Source of the DNA: Candidatus Rokuibacteriota bacterium
GTDB lineage: Bacteria > Methylomirabilota > Methylomirabilia > Rokubacteriales > CSP1-6
Length of the DNA stretch: 64,000 nt
Reading direction: 5' to 3'
Assembly (NCBI GenBank): GCA_003220535.1
Contig: QHSU01000054.1
Coordinates: 310,001-374,000 of the forward strand
In this document: positions 49,832-58,236 of the stretch, in pieces
Numbering within the stretch: position 1 is the stretch's first letter
How the letters are laid out: every line of letters begins with the position of its first letter
The notes under the pieces: model-generated
The model's input: the letters and a program-made list of their open reading frames with translations, nothing else
Told to the model about the DNA's origin: nothing
Databases searched by the model: none
Translations under genes and position numbers: made by a program

Positions 49832-50049
49832 GACGTCGCGACGCGCTCCCTCTCAGGCATGGCGTGGACGAGCCGCACGCGCGCACGCTCCCGTGTCGGG
49901 ATCGCCCACTCCAGGCGGGCCGTACGCTCGATCACGTGACCGCAAGGGCCCAGGACGATCGCCAACCTCTCGTCGCCTGTCTCGTTCCAGTCTTCGACCC
50001 ACCGTAGCGCGCGACAGTCCAAACAGAAGGTGGTCTTTGTCGGGTTCAT
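49828..50049 (-). CDS. small CxxC protein of the kinase operon
   Basis: This 73-residue protein starts MNPTKTTFCLDCRALRWVED and has a second Cys in GPCGHVIERTARLEW, a layout suggesting a small metal- or redox-active Cys cluster. No family is recognised. ACGAGGGAACG precedes the ATG, the stop overlaps the activator ATG by 4 nt, and the upstream gene ends 15 nt away, so it is an integral operon member. The conserved-looking Cys pair and tight coupling argue that it is real rather than a shadow frame. Confidence 0.65.
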   Translation of the reverse strand: MNPTKTTFCLDCRALRWVEDWNETGDERLAIVLGPCGHVIERTARLEWAIPTRERARVRLVHAMPERERVATS

Positions 50050-50064
50050 TCGTTCCCTCGTTTC

Positions 50065-50391
50065 TCACATGGTCTTGCGCAAGGACTCGCGCAAAGTGCC
50101 CTGGTCGAGATCTTGGTCGTCGTCGGCTTCGTCCTCGTCGGTCGCGATCGTGGCGAGGACCACGGAGTCGGGGAGCACCCGGGCTCCGCTCACCCGCATA
50201 CGCGAGAAACCCATCGCCACGGCGCCACGCAGGGATGTCTCGAAGGCCTCCTGCAGCGCCTGCTTGATCGATGGCTCGGAACGATCCCCCAGAGCCACCA
50301 CGGTCTCCATGCGGACGGTGCGCGCTGCGACGGGTGAAGCGACAATGATTGCGACGAGCGATGCGGCCGCCAGCGAAACCAACACGCGCAT
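50065..50391 (-). CDS. small secreted protein, first gene of the kinase operon
   Basis: From ATG 50391 (GGAGGGGACC upstream) the 108-residue product has a signal peptide (LVSLAAASLVAIIVASPVAA) and a mature domain RTVRMETVVALGDRSEPSIK with a helix ALQEAFETSLRGAVAMGF and an acidic tail DEDEADDDQDLDQG. It is not recognised. It is preceded by a near-consensus sigma54 promoter at 50437-50452 and followed by the CxxC, activator, kinase and lipoprotein genes, so it may be the exported effector or signal partner of that system. Confidence 0.68.
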   Translation of the reverse strand: MRVLVSLAAASLVAIIVASPVAARTVRMETVVALGDRSEPSIKQALQEAFETSLRGAVAMGFSRMRVSGARVLPDSVVLATIATDEDEADDDQDLDQGTLRESLRKTM

Positions 50392-50436
50392 GGTCCCCTC
50401 CGCTCGCAAAAATCTTCGATCTGCGGCGAGCGATGG

Positions 50437-50452
50437 AGCATCGGTCGTGCCA
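50437..50452 (-). promoter_or_regulatory. sigma54-type promoter of the kinase/activator operon
   Basis: On the minus strand the bases are TGGCACGACCGATGCT, one mismatch (A for the first T of TTGC) from TGGCACG-N4-TTGCW. The GG and GC doublets and their spacing are kept. A start near 50426 gives a 35-nt leader to ATG 50391. Because the operon encodes a sigma54 activator, this suggests autoregulation. Confidence 0.6.
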
Positions 50453-50555
50453 GCAACCCGAGCCCGCGCCCTAACAGGCTGACTTCCCAGCGAGTTAGAG
50501 GAGAATCGAGGCGGTTACGCCAATCGGATCGCGAGGCGAGGGGGCAATAAGTACG

Positions 50556-50570
50556 GAGTAAGAATTACAC
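50556..50570. promoter_or_regulatory. GTGTAA-N3-TTACAC-like palindrome upstream of the kinase operon
   Basis: GAGTAAGAATTACAC has one mismatch to the perfect palindrome at 27039-27053. Its centre lies about 137 bp upstream of the predicted start of the sigma54 promoter at 50437-50452 and 34 bp beyond the end of the PBP gene, in the only gap of this stretch. Confidence 0.5.
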
Positions 50571-50603
50571 GGATGTCGGAGGCCCGTCAGGTACCGGGGC
50601 ATC

Positions 50604-53000
50604 TCAACGCGCGCCCGGACTTCCCGGCGGAGAGCCGCCCTCGGGCTCGCGCGACGGGCGCCGGAACCAGTCCGTCAGGCGGTTCCACCCGCCGACGACG
50701 GCGTCGATGACGCCTCGATGTTCGTCGCAGAGTGGCGGCTCGGTTCCGGTGAGGAACGCCTCGCGAACAACCACCGGGCAGGAACGACCGGCACGCTTGC
50801 CGTTGGTGACGTCGATGTCCGTGAAGACGATCCCGGTCGGAACCGTGAAGTCGGGTTGTGGATAGGCGTCGATCGCCTGCTTCATGAAGTCCACCCAGAT
50901 CGGCAGGGCGGCGCGCGCGCCACTCAGGCCATGCGGCTCACCGCCGTCGAAGCCGACCCAAACGAGGGCCAGGAGGCGGGAGGTGTAGCCTACGAACCAC
51001 GCGTCGCGCCCGTCGTTGGTGGTGCCCGTCTTGCCGGCAATCACATCGGGAAGACCGCTCTCCCGTGCAGCGCTGCCGGTCCCCGACGTCACGACCCCTT
51101 TGAGGAGCGACGTCACCAGCCAGGCTTCGGCCTGCGAGATGACCCGAACGGGCCCCTCCGCGCCGATCGGCTTCACCTCTTCATCGCTGTACCTGACGGA
51201 ACGAACCCCTGAGACCGCGGCGAGCCGAACCCCTCCGTTCGCCAGGGGGAGATAGGCCCGCGCCATCTCGAGTGGCGTGACCTCGAACGCGCCGAGCGCC
51301 ATCGCGGGCACCGGCGCCAGTTGGCCGTGGAAACCGAGCATCCTGGCCGTCTCGATCACGTTCGGCAGCCCCACCGTCTGCGCGATGCGGACCGTCGCGG
51401 CGTTGAGTGACTGCTCGAGGGCCTGTCGCACGCTCACGGTGCCTGCGTACCGATCTTCGTAGTTGCGCGGGCTCCACGGCTGGCCGCCGGCCTGCAGCGT
51501 GATCGGGAGATCGTCGACGCGCGAGGCCGGCGTGAACGGCGGGACGCCGTCGCGAGCGCGAAGGGCCGCGAGATACACGACCGGCTTGAAGGCTGAGCCC
51601 GGCTGCCGGCGAGCCAGGGTGACGCGGTTGAACTGACTGGCGAGATAGTCCCGCCCGCCGACCAGAGCGCGAATCTCTCCGGTTCCCGGCTCGATCACGA
51701 TGACGGCGACCTGCAGGCGCCGCCCGGGATCGCGGCGGTACTGGCGCGGCAGGCTGGTCTCCAGTCGGTCGACACCACGCGCCGCGGCGGCTTCCGCGAA
51801 CCGCTGCAAGTTCAGGTCGAGCGTGGTCACGATGCGGACCCCGCGCACCCGGGAGACCTCGGCGCCGAACCGCTGCTCGAGCTCCTGCCGGACGTGGTCG
51901 ACGAAGTACGGCGCCGACTGACCCGGGCTGACGAGCGAGCGCACGCGCACGGGTGCGCGGCGGGCCCGGTCGTACTCGTCCCGGGCGATCATCCCGAGCT
52001 CGCGCATCTGGGCGAGCACCGTGTTGCGGCGGTCGCGAGCCCGATCCGGGTCGACGGCCGGCGCGTAGATGTTCGGGCCGCGGATGATCGCGGCGAGCAG
52101 CGCCGCCTCGCCGGTCGTGAGCTGATGAACCTCCTTGCCGAAATATGCCCGCGTCGCGGCCCCGACCCCGCGGATCGCGATGGGGCCGCGCTGTCCGAGA
52201 TAGATCTCGTTGAGGTAGGCCTCGAGGATCCGCTCCTTGGAGTAGCGCGATTCGACGAGCGCGGCCAGCCACGCTTCGCGAAGCTTCCGGACGAGCGTCC
52301 GTTGAGGGCTGAGCAGTCGCACCTTGACGAGCTGCTGCGTGATCGTGCTCCCGCCTTCCTTGACCTTGCCCGCGCGCAGGTTGGCCCAGGCCGCGCGCAC
52401 GAGCGCGCGAAGGTCGACCCCCCCGTGCTCGAAGAACCGATGGTCTTCGGCCGCCAGGACTGCGTCGATCAGCACCCGTGGCGTGTCCTCGAGCCGGACG
52501 GGCCGATGGTCTTCGCCTGGCCGGTCGGACGCGCTCGCGAGCACCTCGGGCTCCAGGGTGACATCGGCAACTTCCTGGCCCCCGCGGCTGATGCGCGCGA
52601 TCCGATCGTCGACGACCTCCAGGCGGACGAGCTCGCTGCTGCTTCCGACGTCCTCGGTACCCCGAACGAAGATTTCCCAACCTCCGCCGGTACGCCGGAA
52701 GTGGCCGGGTGACGGTGGGACCATGCGCGTCTCCGTGTACCCGAGGCGCGCGAGCGTGGCCGCCAGCGCGACGTGCTGGACATGGACTCCTGGAGCCAGG
52801 GACTGGCCGGAGGCGTAAATGAACGTTGCTCGGCGGGCGTCGGCCCGCTCGAATCGAACAAGCTCGATCGCCGAGTAGAGGAAGGGCGCGCCCATGACCA
52901 CGGCGAGTGCGACGCCGAGCGCCCACCGCCTCCAGCGGCCGTGGTGCCGAGTCAACACCCCGAGTCGATCACGTTCTGAGCTCTCCGCCATCGCCGCCAT
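50604..53000 (-). CDS. class A penicillin-binding protein (PBP1B-like)
   Basis: The 798-residue protein has a single membrane anchor (WALGVALAVVMGAPFLYSAI, about 26-46), a UB2H-like region (ATLARLGYTETRMVPPSPGH), a GT51 transglycosylase domain with AAEDHRFFEHGGVDLRALVR and GGSTITQQLVK, and a transpeptidase with SxxK in GSAFKPVVY, SLN in LEQSLNAATV and KTG in GKTGTTNDGRDAW. It polymerises and cross-links peptidoglycan in the periplasm. The UB2H region argues for PBP1B over PBP1A. Motifs are complete. A 26-nt inverted repeat lies just upstream. Confidence 0.92.
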   Translation of the reverse strand: MAAMAESSERDRLGVLTRHHGRWRRWALGVALAVVMGAPFLYSAIELVRFERADARRATFIYASGQSLAPGVHVQHVALAATLARLGYTETRMVPPSPGHFRRTGGGWEIFVRGTEDVGSSSELVRLEVVDDRIARISRGGQEVADVTLEPEVLASASDRPGEDHRPVRLEDTPRVLIDAVLAAEDHRFFEHGGVDLRALVRAAWANLRAGKVKEGGSTITQQLVKVRLLSPQRTLVRKLREAWLAALVESRYSKERILEAYLNEIYLGQRGPIAIRGVGAATRAYFGKEVHQLTTGEAALLAAIIRGPNIYAPAVDPDRARDRRNTVLAQMRELGMIARDEYDRARRAPVRVRSLVSPGQSAPYFVDHVRQELEQRFGAEVSRVRGVRIVTTLDLNLQRFAEAAAARGVDRLETSLPRQYRRDPGRRLQVAVIVIEPGTGEIRALVGGRDYLASQFNRVTLARRQPGSAFKPVVYLAALRARDGVPPFTPASRVDDLPITLQAGGQPWSPRNYEDRYAGTVSVRQALEQSLNAATVRIAQTVGLPNVIETARMLGFHGQLAPVPAMALGAFEVTPLEMARAYLPLANGGVRLAAVSGVRSVRYSDEEVKPIGAEGPVRVISQAEAWLVTSLLKGVVTSGTGSAARESGLPDVIAGKTGTTNDGRDAWFVGYTSRLLALVWVGFDGGEPHGLSGARAALPIWVDFMKQAIDAYPQPDFTVPTGIVFTDIDVTNGKRAGRSCPVVVREAFLTGTEPPLCDEHRGVIDAVVGGWNRLTDWFRRPSREPEGGSPPGSPGAR

Positions 53001-53027
53001 TCGTGCACCGGATATGCCAGACGTCTG

Positions 53028-53053
53028 CGGTCTATCTTAAAGGACTTAGACCG
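53028..53053. repeat. inverted repeat upstream of the PBP gene
   Basis: CGGTCTA (53028-53034) pairs with TAGACCG (53047-53053) across 12 nt, in an AT-richer spot 28 nt before the PBP start codon. It could be an operator or a leader hairpin. A separate 10-bp palindrome GACACGTGTC lies at 53095-53104. Confidence 0.4.
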
Positions 53054-53151
53054 GATTGGGAGGACCGACGAGTCGGAACTACTGTCAGCGAGTTGACACG
53101 TGTCGAGAGGGCGTCGTCGCCCTGCGACGCCCTCGGAGAATTGTGCGGCGA

Positions 53152-53568
53152 TCAGCCGCCGGGAGGACGAAGCGGGTCGGGCCTCCCGAGCGCCGCCGCC
53201 ACCGCCTGGTGAAGCTGTACGAGCGCCACCGGTTTCGACACGTATGCGAAGGCTCCCATGGCCATGGCCGTGGGCTTGAGCTCGGGGTCGGTGCTGCCGG
53301 AGATCATGATGACGCGGATCGCGGGGTCGAGCGCGCGAATGCGCTCGAGCACTTGAACGCCATCGAGACCCTCCATCAGGATGTCGAGAACGACGACATC
53401 CGGTCGGTACTGCGAGACTGCGATGAGCGCGTCGCCGCCATGCGCCGCCGCGTCGACGACATAGCCTTCGTCCGCGAAGTACTTGGTGAGGATCGTGACG
53501 ACCTCGGGTTCGTCGTCGACGACGAGGATGCGACCCGGAGAACGCGAGACCGCGTCGCGCTTGTCCAA
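53152..53568 (-). CDS. single-domain response regulator
   Basis: This 138-residue protein is a complete lone receiver: GRILVVDDEPEVVTILTKYF, phospho-acceptor Asp in VVVLDILMEGLDGV, Ser in IMISGSTDPEL and Lys in AYVSKPVALVQL. There is no output domain. The start is TTG at 53568 with AGGGG upstream. No kinase is adjacent, so it may be a phosphate shuttle or act through protein contacts. It is convergent with nothing and sits in the same direction as the PBP gene. Confidence 0.82.
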   Translation of the reverse strand: MDKRDAVSRSPGRILVVDDEPEVVTILTKYFADEGYVVDAAAHGGDALIAVSQYRPDVVVLDILMEGLDGVQVLERIRALDPAIRVIMISGSTDPELKPTAMAMGAFAYVSKPVALVQLHQAVAAALGRPDPLRPPGG

Positions 53569-53753
53569 GGGCCAGGCCCCTTTCGCCTCGAATCGCCCCG
53601 GCGACCGGGCGTCGCCGTCTGGAAGGGCGTCTCCACGATTATCCCTCGCGCCGCCGCGCCGGCTAAGCGGAATGCGCGTGGGAAGCGGGCGTCAGCGTGC
53701 CCGTCGCGTCCCATGCGATCGCGAGGGCTATCGTGGCGAGCAGCCTCCGGTCC

Positions 53754-53954
53754 TCACGCGACCGGTCGCGCCTCCGCGGCCTCCACCGACGCGCTGTGCT
53801 CGGCCACCGCGACCGCCTGGTCCAGCCAGAGCGAGTGACCGCAAAGACAGCACTTCCAGAGCAAGCGCGTGGTCGCCAGGCAGGAGAACCGCCGAGCCTC
53901 CGATATGTGGGACAGATCCAGCGTGAGTGGGCCACCGCACCGGCACGTCATCAT
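53754..53954 (-). CDS. small zinc-ribbon-like protein
   Basis: From ATG 53954 (GGAGGTGCTC upstream) the product is 66 residues with MMTCRCGGPLTLDLSHISEA and LLWKCCLCGHSLWLDQA, that is C-x-C and C-C-x-x-C groups fit for one zinc site. No family is recognised. The layout (two Cys knuckles and an acidic or Ala-rich tail) recalls the small CxxC proteins at 49828 and 60432. A possible, weaker sigma54-like element lies upstream. Confidence 0.6.
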   Translation of the reverse strand: MMTCRCGGPLTLDLSHISEARRFSCLATTRLLWKCCLCGHSLWLDQAVAVAEHSASVEAAEARPVA

Positions 53955-53982
53955 GAGAGCACCTCCACTGCGCCGGTCGAAG

Positions 53983-53998
53983 TGCATGCTTCGGGCCA
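53983..53998 (-). promoter_or_regulatory. possible sigma54-like element before the zinc-ribbon gene
   Basis: On the minus strand the bases are TGGCCCGAAGCATGCA, two mismatches from TGGCACG-N4-TTGCW, with the GG and GC doublets kept. A start near 53972 would give an 18-nt leader. No GTGTAA-type palindrome is seen further upstream, so it is weaker evidence than the other copies. Confidence 0.3.
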
Positions 53999-54088
53999 GC
54001 CCTAAATCATTGACTGTCCGAAGGTCTTCGCCTCCTGCCGACGGGCGGATTGGCAAAGTGAGAAAGGCAAGTGACCGTCCTGGTCAGG

Positions 54089-54868
54089 TCAGGCCTGTGC
54101 CGTCCGCATCGCGAGCTCGGCTCGCTTCCGTTCGGTAATGTCGAGGACGATGCCCTCGAGGTACGTGGAGGAGCCCTCCAGCACCTCGCGCACGTTGATG
54201 AGCACCCAGATCGCGGTCCCGTCGGCGCGCCGCCACTGGGCTTCGTGGTTGGTGACCACGACACCGGGTTGCAGGAGCCTCATGAGTCGCTCGCGGTCGC
54301 CGGCGTCGGCGTAGAGCTCCTTCGCGTTCCGGGCGAGAAGCTCCTCTCGGGAGGTGAACCCCAGGAGATGAACGAGGGCGGCGTTGGCTTCCAGGATCCG
54401 TCCGTCGCGCCGGGACCGAAAGATCCCGGCCAGGTTGCGCTCGAACAGTGAGCGCAGCGCCGCCTCGGCGCGGGTCCGCTCGGCCAGCGAAGCGGCCACC
54501 GAGGCGGAGTGGTCACGCTCGCGACGCAGGACCTCGTCGAGGGCGTGATCGGCACGCCGCTTCATCATCGACACCATCAGCGCCATGACCGGGATCGTGA
54601 CGGCCCACACGACGACCCGCCGGAGGTTTTCGCCCGAGTACCGGAAGGGTTGACCAGGGAGCCCGAAGTAGTACGCGACATAGAAGCAGGTGATGGCCGC
54701 GCTGAGGAGGCCGGCACGCCGCCCGCCGCGAAACGCCGAGAACACCGTCGTCAGGATCAGCACGGCGTGCGGATTCGGGATTCTCAAGGCCGTCGGGGAG
54801 AGAAGCTCGAGCACGACGATCGCGGCGATCGTCAGCAGCGGGCCACCGAGGTCGGTCCAGAGCCTCAT
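54089..54868 (-). CDS. membrane PAS-domain protein with DUF4118-like anchor
   Basis: From ATG 54868 (CCGGAGGACC upstream) the 259-residue protein has three or four membrane segments of the DUF4118 kind (LLTIAAIVVLELLSPTALRI, ITCFYVAYYFGLP, VVVWAVTIPVMALMV), a short coiled linker and a PAS domain (SLFERNLAGIFRSRRDGRIL, ANAALVHLLGF, ending YLEGIVLDITERKRAE). DUF4118 anchors usually precede a histidine kinase core, but here the protein ends after PAS with no kinase, cyclase or GGDEF domain. It is a truncated or partner sensor. Confidence 0.78.
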   Translation of the reverse strand: MRLWTDLGGPLLTIAAIVVLELLSPTALRIPNPHAVLILTTVFSAFRGGRRAGLLSAAITCFYVAYYFGLPGQPFRYSGENLRRVVVWAVTIPVMALMVSMMKRRADHALDEVLRRERDHSASVAASLAERTRAEAALRSLFERNLAGIFRSRRDGRILEANAALVHLLGFTSREELLARNAKELYADAGDRERLMRLLQPGVVVTNHEAQWRRADGTAIWVLINVREVLEGSSTYLEGIVLDITERKRAELAMRTAQA

Positions 54869-54969
54869 GCCGGTCCTCCGGGAGCCGGTCGTGGACGATT
54901 GATTCGATGGGCAGCCCACGTTAGCCCGCGGGACCCGAACGGTCAAGAACGCTGCTACCGTGGAGAGCC

Positions 54970-55797
54970 ATGCAGCTCTACCAGCGCCTGCAGGCGCTCC
55001 ACCCCGGGGCCTCGCGTCGCCGCCTCAAGCAGTGGCTCACGGCCTCGCGCGTGCGTGTCAACGGCGCCATCGTCCGTCGCGGCGACGTCGCCGTCGGCGT
55101 CGACGACCGCGTCGAGCTGAACGAGCCCCCGCCGCCCGCCTGCCCGCCGCCCTTGCGACTCGTCCACGAGGACGCCGACGTCCTCGTCGTCGACAAGCCA
55201 CCCGGGCTCTTGACGATCGCCACCGAGCGAGAGCGCGAGCGCACCGCCTACCGGCTCCTGCGCGACTGGGTCGCCGCCCGACGCATCGAGTCCGCGCGGC
55301 TCTTCATCGTCCACCGCCTCGACCGCGAGACCTCCGGCCTCATCGTCTTCGCCAAGTCGGCCGTCGCCAAGGAGCGCCTCCAGGCGCAGTTCGCCGCGCG
55401 CGCCGTCGAGCGGATCTACGTGGCGCTGGTGGAAGGCGTGGTCCGGCGAGCCGAGGGCACGCTGACATCACGTCTGATCGAGGATCGTGCGCTGCGCGTC
55501 CGGACGACCGACGGGCGGGTGGGCCGGGAGGCGATCACTCGCTATCGCGTCCTCGAGCGTCGGAGAAACACGACGCTGCTCGAGCTCCAGCTGGTGACGG
55601 GGCGCCGCGCCCAGATCCGGGCCCAGCTCGCGGCGGCTGGCCACCCGATCGCGGGCGACCGCGAGTATGGGAGCCGGATCGATCCCCTCGGGCGTCTCGC
55701 GCTCCATGCGACTCGACTCGCGTTCGTCCATCCTCGCCGTGGGCGACTGAGTTTCGACAGCCCGGCTCCGGCGACGTTCGGCCACCGCCCGGGGTGA
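54970..55797 (+). CDS. RluA-family pseudouridine synthase with S4 domain
   Basis: The 275-residue protein has an S4 RNA-binding domain (RRRLKQWLTASRVRVNGAIV, about 15-50) and the RluA catalytic domain: LVVDKPPGLLT, the active-site motif HRLDRETSGLIVFAKS with the nucleophilic Asp (about residue 117), VTGRRAQIRAQLAAAGHPIAGD and LALHATRLAF. It isomerises uridines in rRNA or tRNA, and the site cannot be told from sequence. The gene is divergent from the PAS protein. Confidence 0.9.
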   Translation: MQLYQRLQALHPGASRRRLKQWLTASRVRVNGAIVRRGDVAVGVDDRVELNEPPPPACPPPLRLVHEDADVLVVDKPPGLLTIATERERERTAYRLLRDWVAARRIESARLFIVHRLDRETSGLIVFAKSAVAKERLQAQFAARAVERIYVALVEGVVRRAEGTLTSRLIEDRALRVRTTDGRVGREAITRYRVLERRRNTTLLELQLVTGRRAQIRAQLAAAGHPIAGDREYGSRIDPLGRLALHATRLAFVHPRRGRLSFDSPAPATFGHRPG

Positions 55798-55831
55798 CGG
55801 GCCAGTGCTATGATCCCGCTGGCCAAACGCC

Positions 55832-55984
55832 ATGAGTGAGCCCGAGCGTCGGGTCGGTGCAGACGTCGCCGCCCTCGCCGCCGCCATCGAGCGGGCGGCG
55901 GCCAACCTCGCGGTCGCCGAGGAGCCGGCGGGCTTCGTCGTCGCGCTCGAGGGCGACGACGATCCCGGCGAGCCCCGTGACTGA
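55832..55984 (+). CDS. small hypothetical protein overlapping the amidase start
   Basis: This 50-residue frame begins MSEPERRVGADVAALAAAIE and consists of an Ala-rich helix plus FVVALEGDDDPGEP. It overlaps the amidase GTG by 8 nt, a spacing typical of coupled genes. It is not recognised and has no motif. The evidence that it is expressed is only the coupling and codon use, so confidence is modest. Confidence 0.45.
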   Translation: MSEPERRVGADVAALAAAIERAAANLAVAEEPAGFVVALEGDDDPGEPRD

Positions 55985-57404
55985 CTGGACCGTCGAAACG
56001 CTTTCGCGCGCGATCGCGGCGCGGAAGATCTCGCCGGTCGAGGCGACCCAGGCGTGCCTCGGCCGCATCGAGCGGCTCGACGGGCGCCTCCACGCGTTCA
56101 TCACCGTCGACGCCGAGGGCGCCCTCGCGGCGGCGCGCGCGCTCGAGGCCGAGCTCGCCGCCGGCCACTCGCGTGGACCGTTGCACGGCGTGCCGCTCGC
56201 CTACAAAGACCTCTGCCACGTGTCCGGCCTTCCGACGTCGTGCGGCACCAAGACACGCGAATACTTCCCCTCCTCGATCGAGTGCACGGCGGTGACCCGT
56301 CTCCGGGAGGCCGGCGCGGTCACGCTCGGCAAGCTGAACATGACGGAGCTGGCGATGGGGCCCTTCGGGGACAACGCCCATCATGGCGATGTCCAGAACC
56401 CGTGGCGGCCCGGGCACTGCGCCGGCGGCTCGAGCAGCGGCTCGGCCGCCGCCGTCGCCGCCGGATTCGCCGTGGCGGCGCTCGGCAGCGACACGGGAGG
56501 CTCCATCAGACTGCCGGCAGCCTGCTGCGGTGTCGTCGGTCTCAAGCCGACGTACGGGCGCGTGAGTCGCGCGGGCGTGATGCCGCTGTCGTGGTCGCTG
56601 GACCACCTGGGTCCGCTGACCCGAACCGTGGCCGACGCCGCGCTGGTGCTCGAGATCGTCGCCGGGCACGACCCACGCGACGGGACGTCGAGCCCGCGGG
56701 GCGTGCCGTACTACCAGCGGATGCTCGAGAGCCCGGTCGGCGGCCTCCGCGTCGGCGTTCCGGAGAACTACTACTTCGACGGGATCGACCACGAGATGGA
56801 AGCGGCCGTACGGGCCGCCGTGCGCACCCTCGAAGGGCTGGGCGTCCTCGTGACGCCGATCAGCGTTCCCGATCCTCGGCCGCTCGCGGACATCTGCAAC
56901 GTGATCTCTCGCTCGGAGTCCGCCGCGGTGCACACCCGTCTGGCGCGCGAGCGACCGCACGAGCTGCAGCCGGCGGTCCGGGCGCGGCTGGAGATCGGCT
57001 TCCACATCGCCGCGCACGACTATCTGCAGGCGCTCCGGCTACGCGCCCGCTTCACACGCGAGTTCATCCGTGAAGTGTTCGCCGAAGTCGACGCGCTGGT
57101 CCTGCCGGTGATCCCGGAGCCCGCGCCGGCTCTCGAGACGGTGAAATCCGGCACCGTCGACGAGGTCGTCGACCGGATGGGGCGTTTCTCACGCCTGACC
57201 GGGCCGTTCAACGGGCTCGGGCTGCCCGCGCTCGCCGTGCCCTGCGGGTTCTCGTCCGACGGCCGGCCGCTCGCTCTGCAGATCGTCGGGGGCGCGTTCC
57301 ACGAAGCGACGACGCTCCGGCTCGGCCACGCCTATCAGCAGGCGACGACGTGGCACCTCGACGCCCCGCGTTCCCTGGATGTCGACGGGCGGGTGATTGG
57401 CTGA
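55977..57404 (+). CDS. amidase signature family protein (GatA/AtzF-like)
   Basis: The 475-residue protein carries the Ser-cisSer-Lys amidase triad: Lys in GVPLAYKDLCHV (about residue 79), the Gly/Ser loop CAGGSSSGSAAAVAAGFA (about 150) and the second Ser in GSDTGGSIRLPAACCG (about 172). Members include aspartyl/glutamyl-tRNA amidotransferase subunit A and hydrolases of amides or allophanate. No gatB or gatC lies nearby, so a stand-alone amidase is more likely. The GTG at 55977 is chosen because TDWTVETLSRAIAARKISP is the usual family start. Confidence 0.87.
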   Translation: MTDWTVETLSRAIAARKISPVEATQACLGRIERLDGRLHAFITVDAEGALAAARALEAELAAGHSRGPLHGVPLAYKDLCHVSGLPTSCGTKTREYFPSSIECTAVTRLREAGAVTLGKLNMTELAMGPFGDNAHHGDVQNPWRPGHCAGGSSSGSAAAVAAGFAVAALGSDTGGSIRLPAACCGVVGLKPTYGRVSRAGVMPLSWSLDHLGPLTRTVADAALVLEIVAGHDPRDGTSSPRGVPYYQRMLESPVGGLRVGVPENYYFDGIDHEMEAAVRAAVRTLEGLGVLVTPISVPDPRPLADICNVISRSESAAVHTRLARERPHELQPAVRARLEIGFHIAAHDYLQALRLRARFTREFIREVFAEVDALVLPVIPEPAPALETVKSGTVDEVVDRMGRFSRLTGPFNGLGLPALAVPCGFSSDGRPLALQIVGGAFHEATTLRLGHAYQQATTWHLDAPRSLDVDGRVIG

Positions 57405-58188
57405 CCGCTCGCGGCTCTGGCCCGTCCTCGTTGCGTACGTCGGCGCCTTCGTTGCGATCGTCGTCCTGTCCGTCGTCGCCGGCGGGATTCTGCGGACGCT
57501 CTACCCGGACCTTCCCGAGCACGCGGTGTTCGATGGCCTCCCCGGGCTCCTCGCCGGCGGCATCGCTTCGTCGACCGCATTGCTCCTGACGGTCCTGATC
57601 GCGACCGGCGGAGCATCGCCCGCCGGGCTTCGCCTCGTGCCGGGAAGGGAGACGGGCCGCACGCTCTCGGTGATGGTCGTCGGCATGCTGGCGCTCGGCC
57701 AGATGCTCGACTCCCTGACCATGCTGGCCGGGCTCGGCCAGCATGGCAGCCTGGTGGCAATCCGCCGCGCCCTGGCGCAGGCCGTCGGTCCGCAGTTGTT
57801 CCTCGCTGTGGTCGTCATCGGCGTCCTGGCGGGCACGGCCGAGGAGGTCTTCTTTCGGGCGTACATGCAGACGCGCCTCCGCGAGCGCTTCCTGCCGGCG
57901 ACGGCGGTGGTCATCGCCGGTGCTGGTTTCGGCATCCTCCATCTGGAATGGCTCCATGCCCTCCTGGCGCTGGCCCTCGGTCTCTACCTCGGCTGGATCA
58001 CGGAGTGGGCCGGCAGCGCCCTCCCGGCGGTGGTGTGTCACGTCATCAACAACGTCCTGTTCACCATCCTCACGGTGGCGTGGGGCACGCTCGAGGGCGT
58101 GGCGCTGAACGCCGGGCTCACCGCGGTCTGCGCGCTGGCGTTCGCCGGATGCGTCGTCTGGTTGAGGCGCGTCCGGCCGACACTGTAG
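57397..58188 (+). CDS. CPBP-family intramembrane glutamic endopeptidase
   Basis: The 263-residue protein has about seven hydrophobic segments and the three CPBP/Abi motifs: GTAEEVFFRAYMQ with the catalytic Glu pair (about residue 150), GFGILHLEWLHAL and VVCHVINNVLF. Relatives include CAAX prenyl proteases and bacteriocin-immunity proteases. It begins at TTG, overlapping the amidase stop by 8 nt, so it is coupled to it. The substrate is unknown. Confidence 0.86.
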   Translation: MADRSRLWPVLVAYVGAFVAIVVLSVVAGGILRTLYPDLPEHAVFDGLPGLLAGGIASSTALLLTVLIATGGASPAGLRLVPGRETGRTLSVMVVGMLALGQMLDSLTMLAGLGQHGSLVAIRRALAQAVGPQLFLAVVVIGVLAGTAEEVFFRAYMQTRLRERFLPATAVVIAGAGFGILHLEWLHALLALALGLYLGWITEWAGSALPAVVCHVINNVLFTILTVAWGTLEGVALNAGLTAVCALAFAGCVVWLRRVRPTL

Positions 58189-58236
58189 TAGGCTTGAGGG
58201 CGCTTCTCTCTCGACCATGACTGGGCGCATCTGGAC

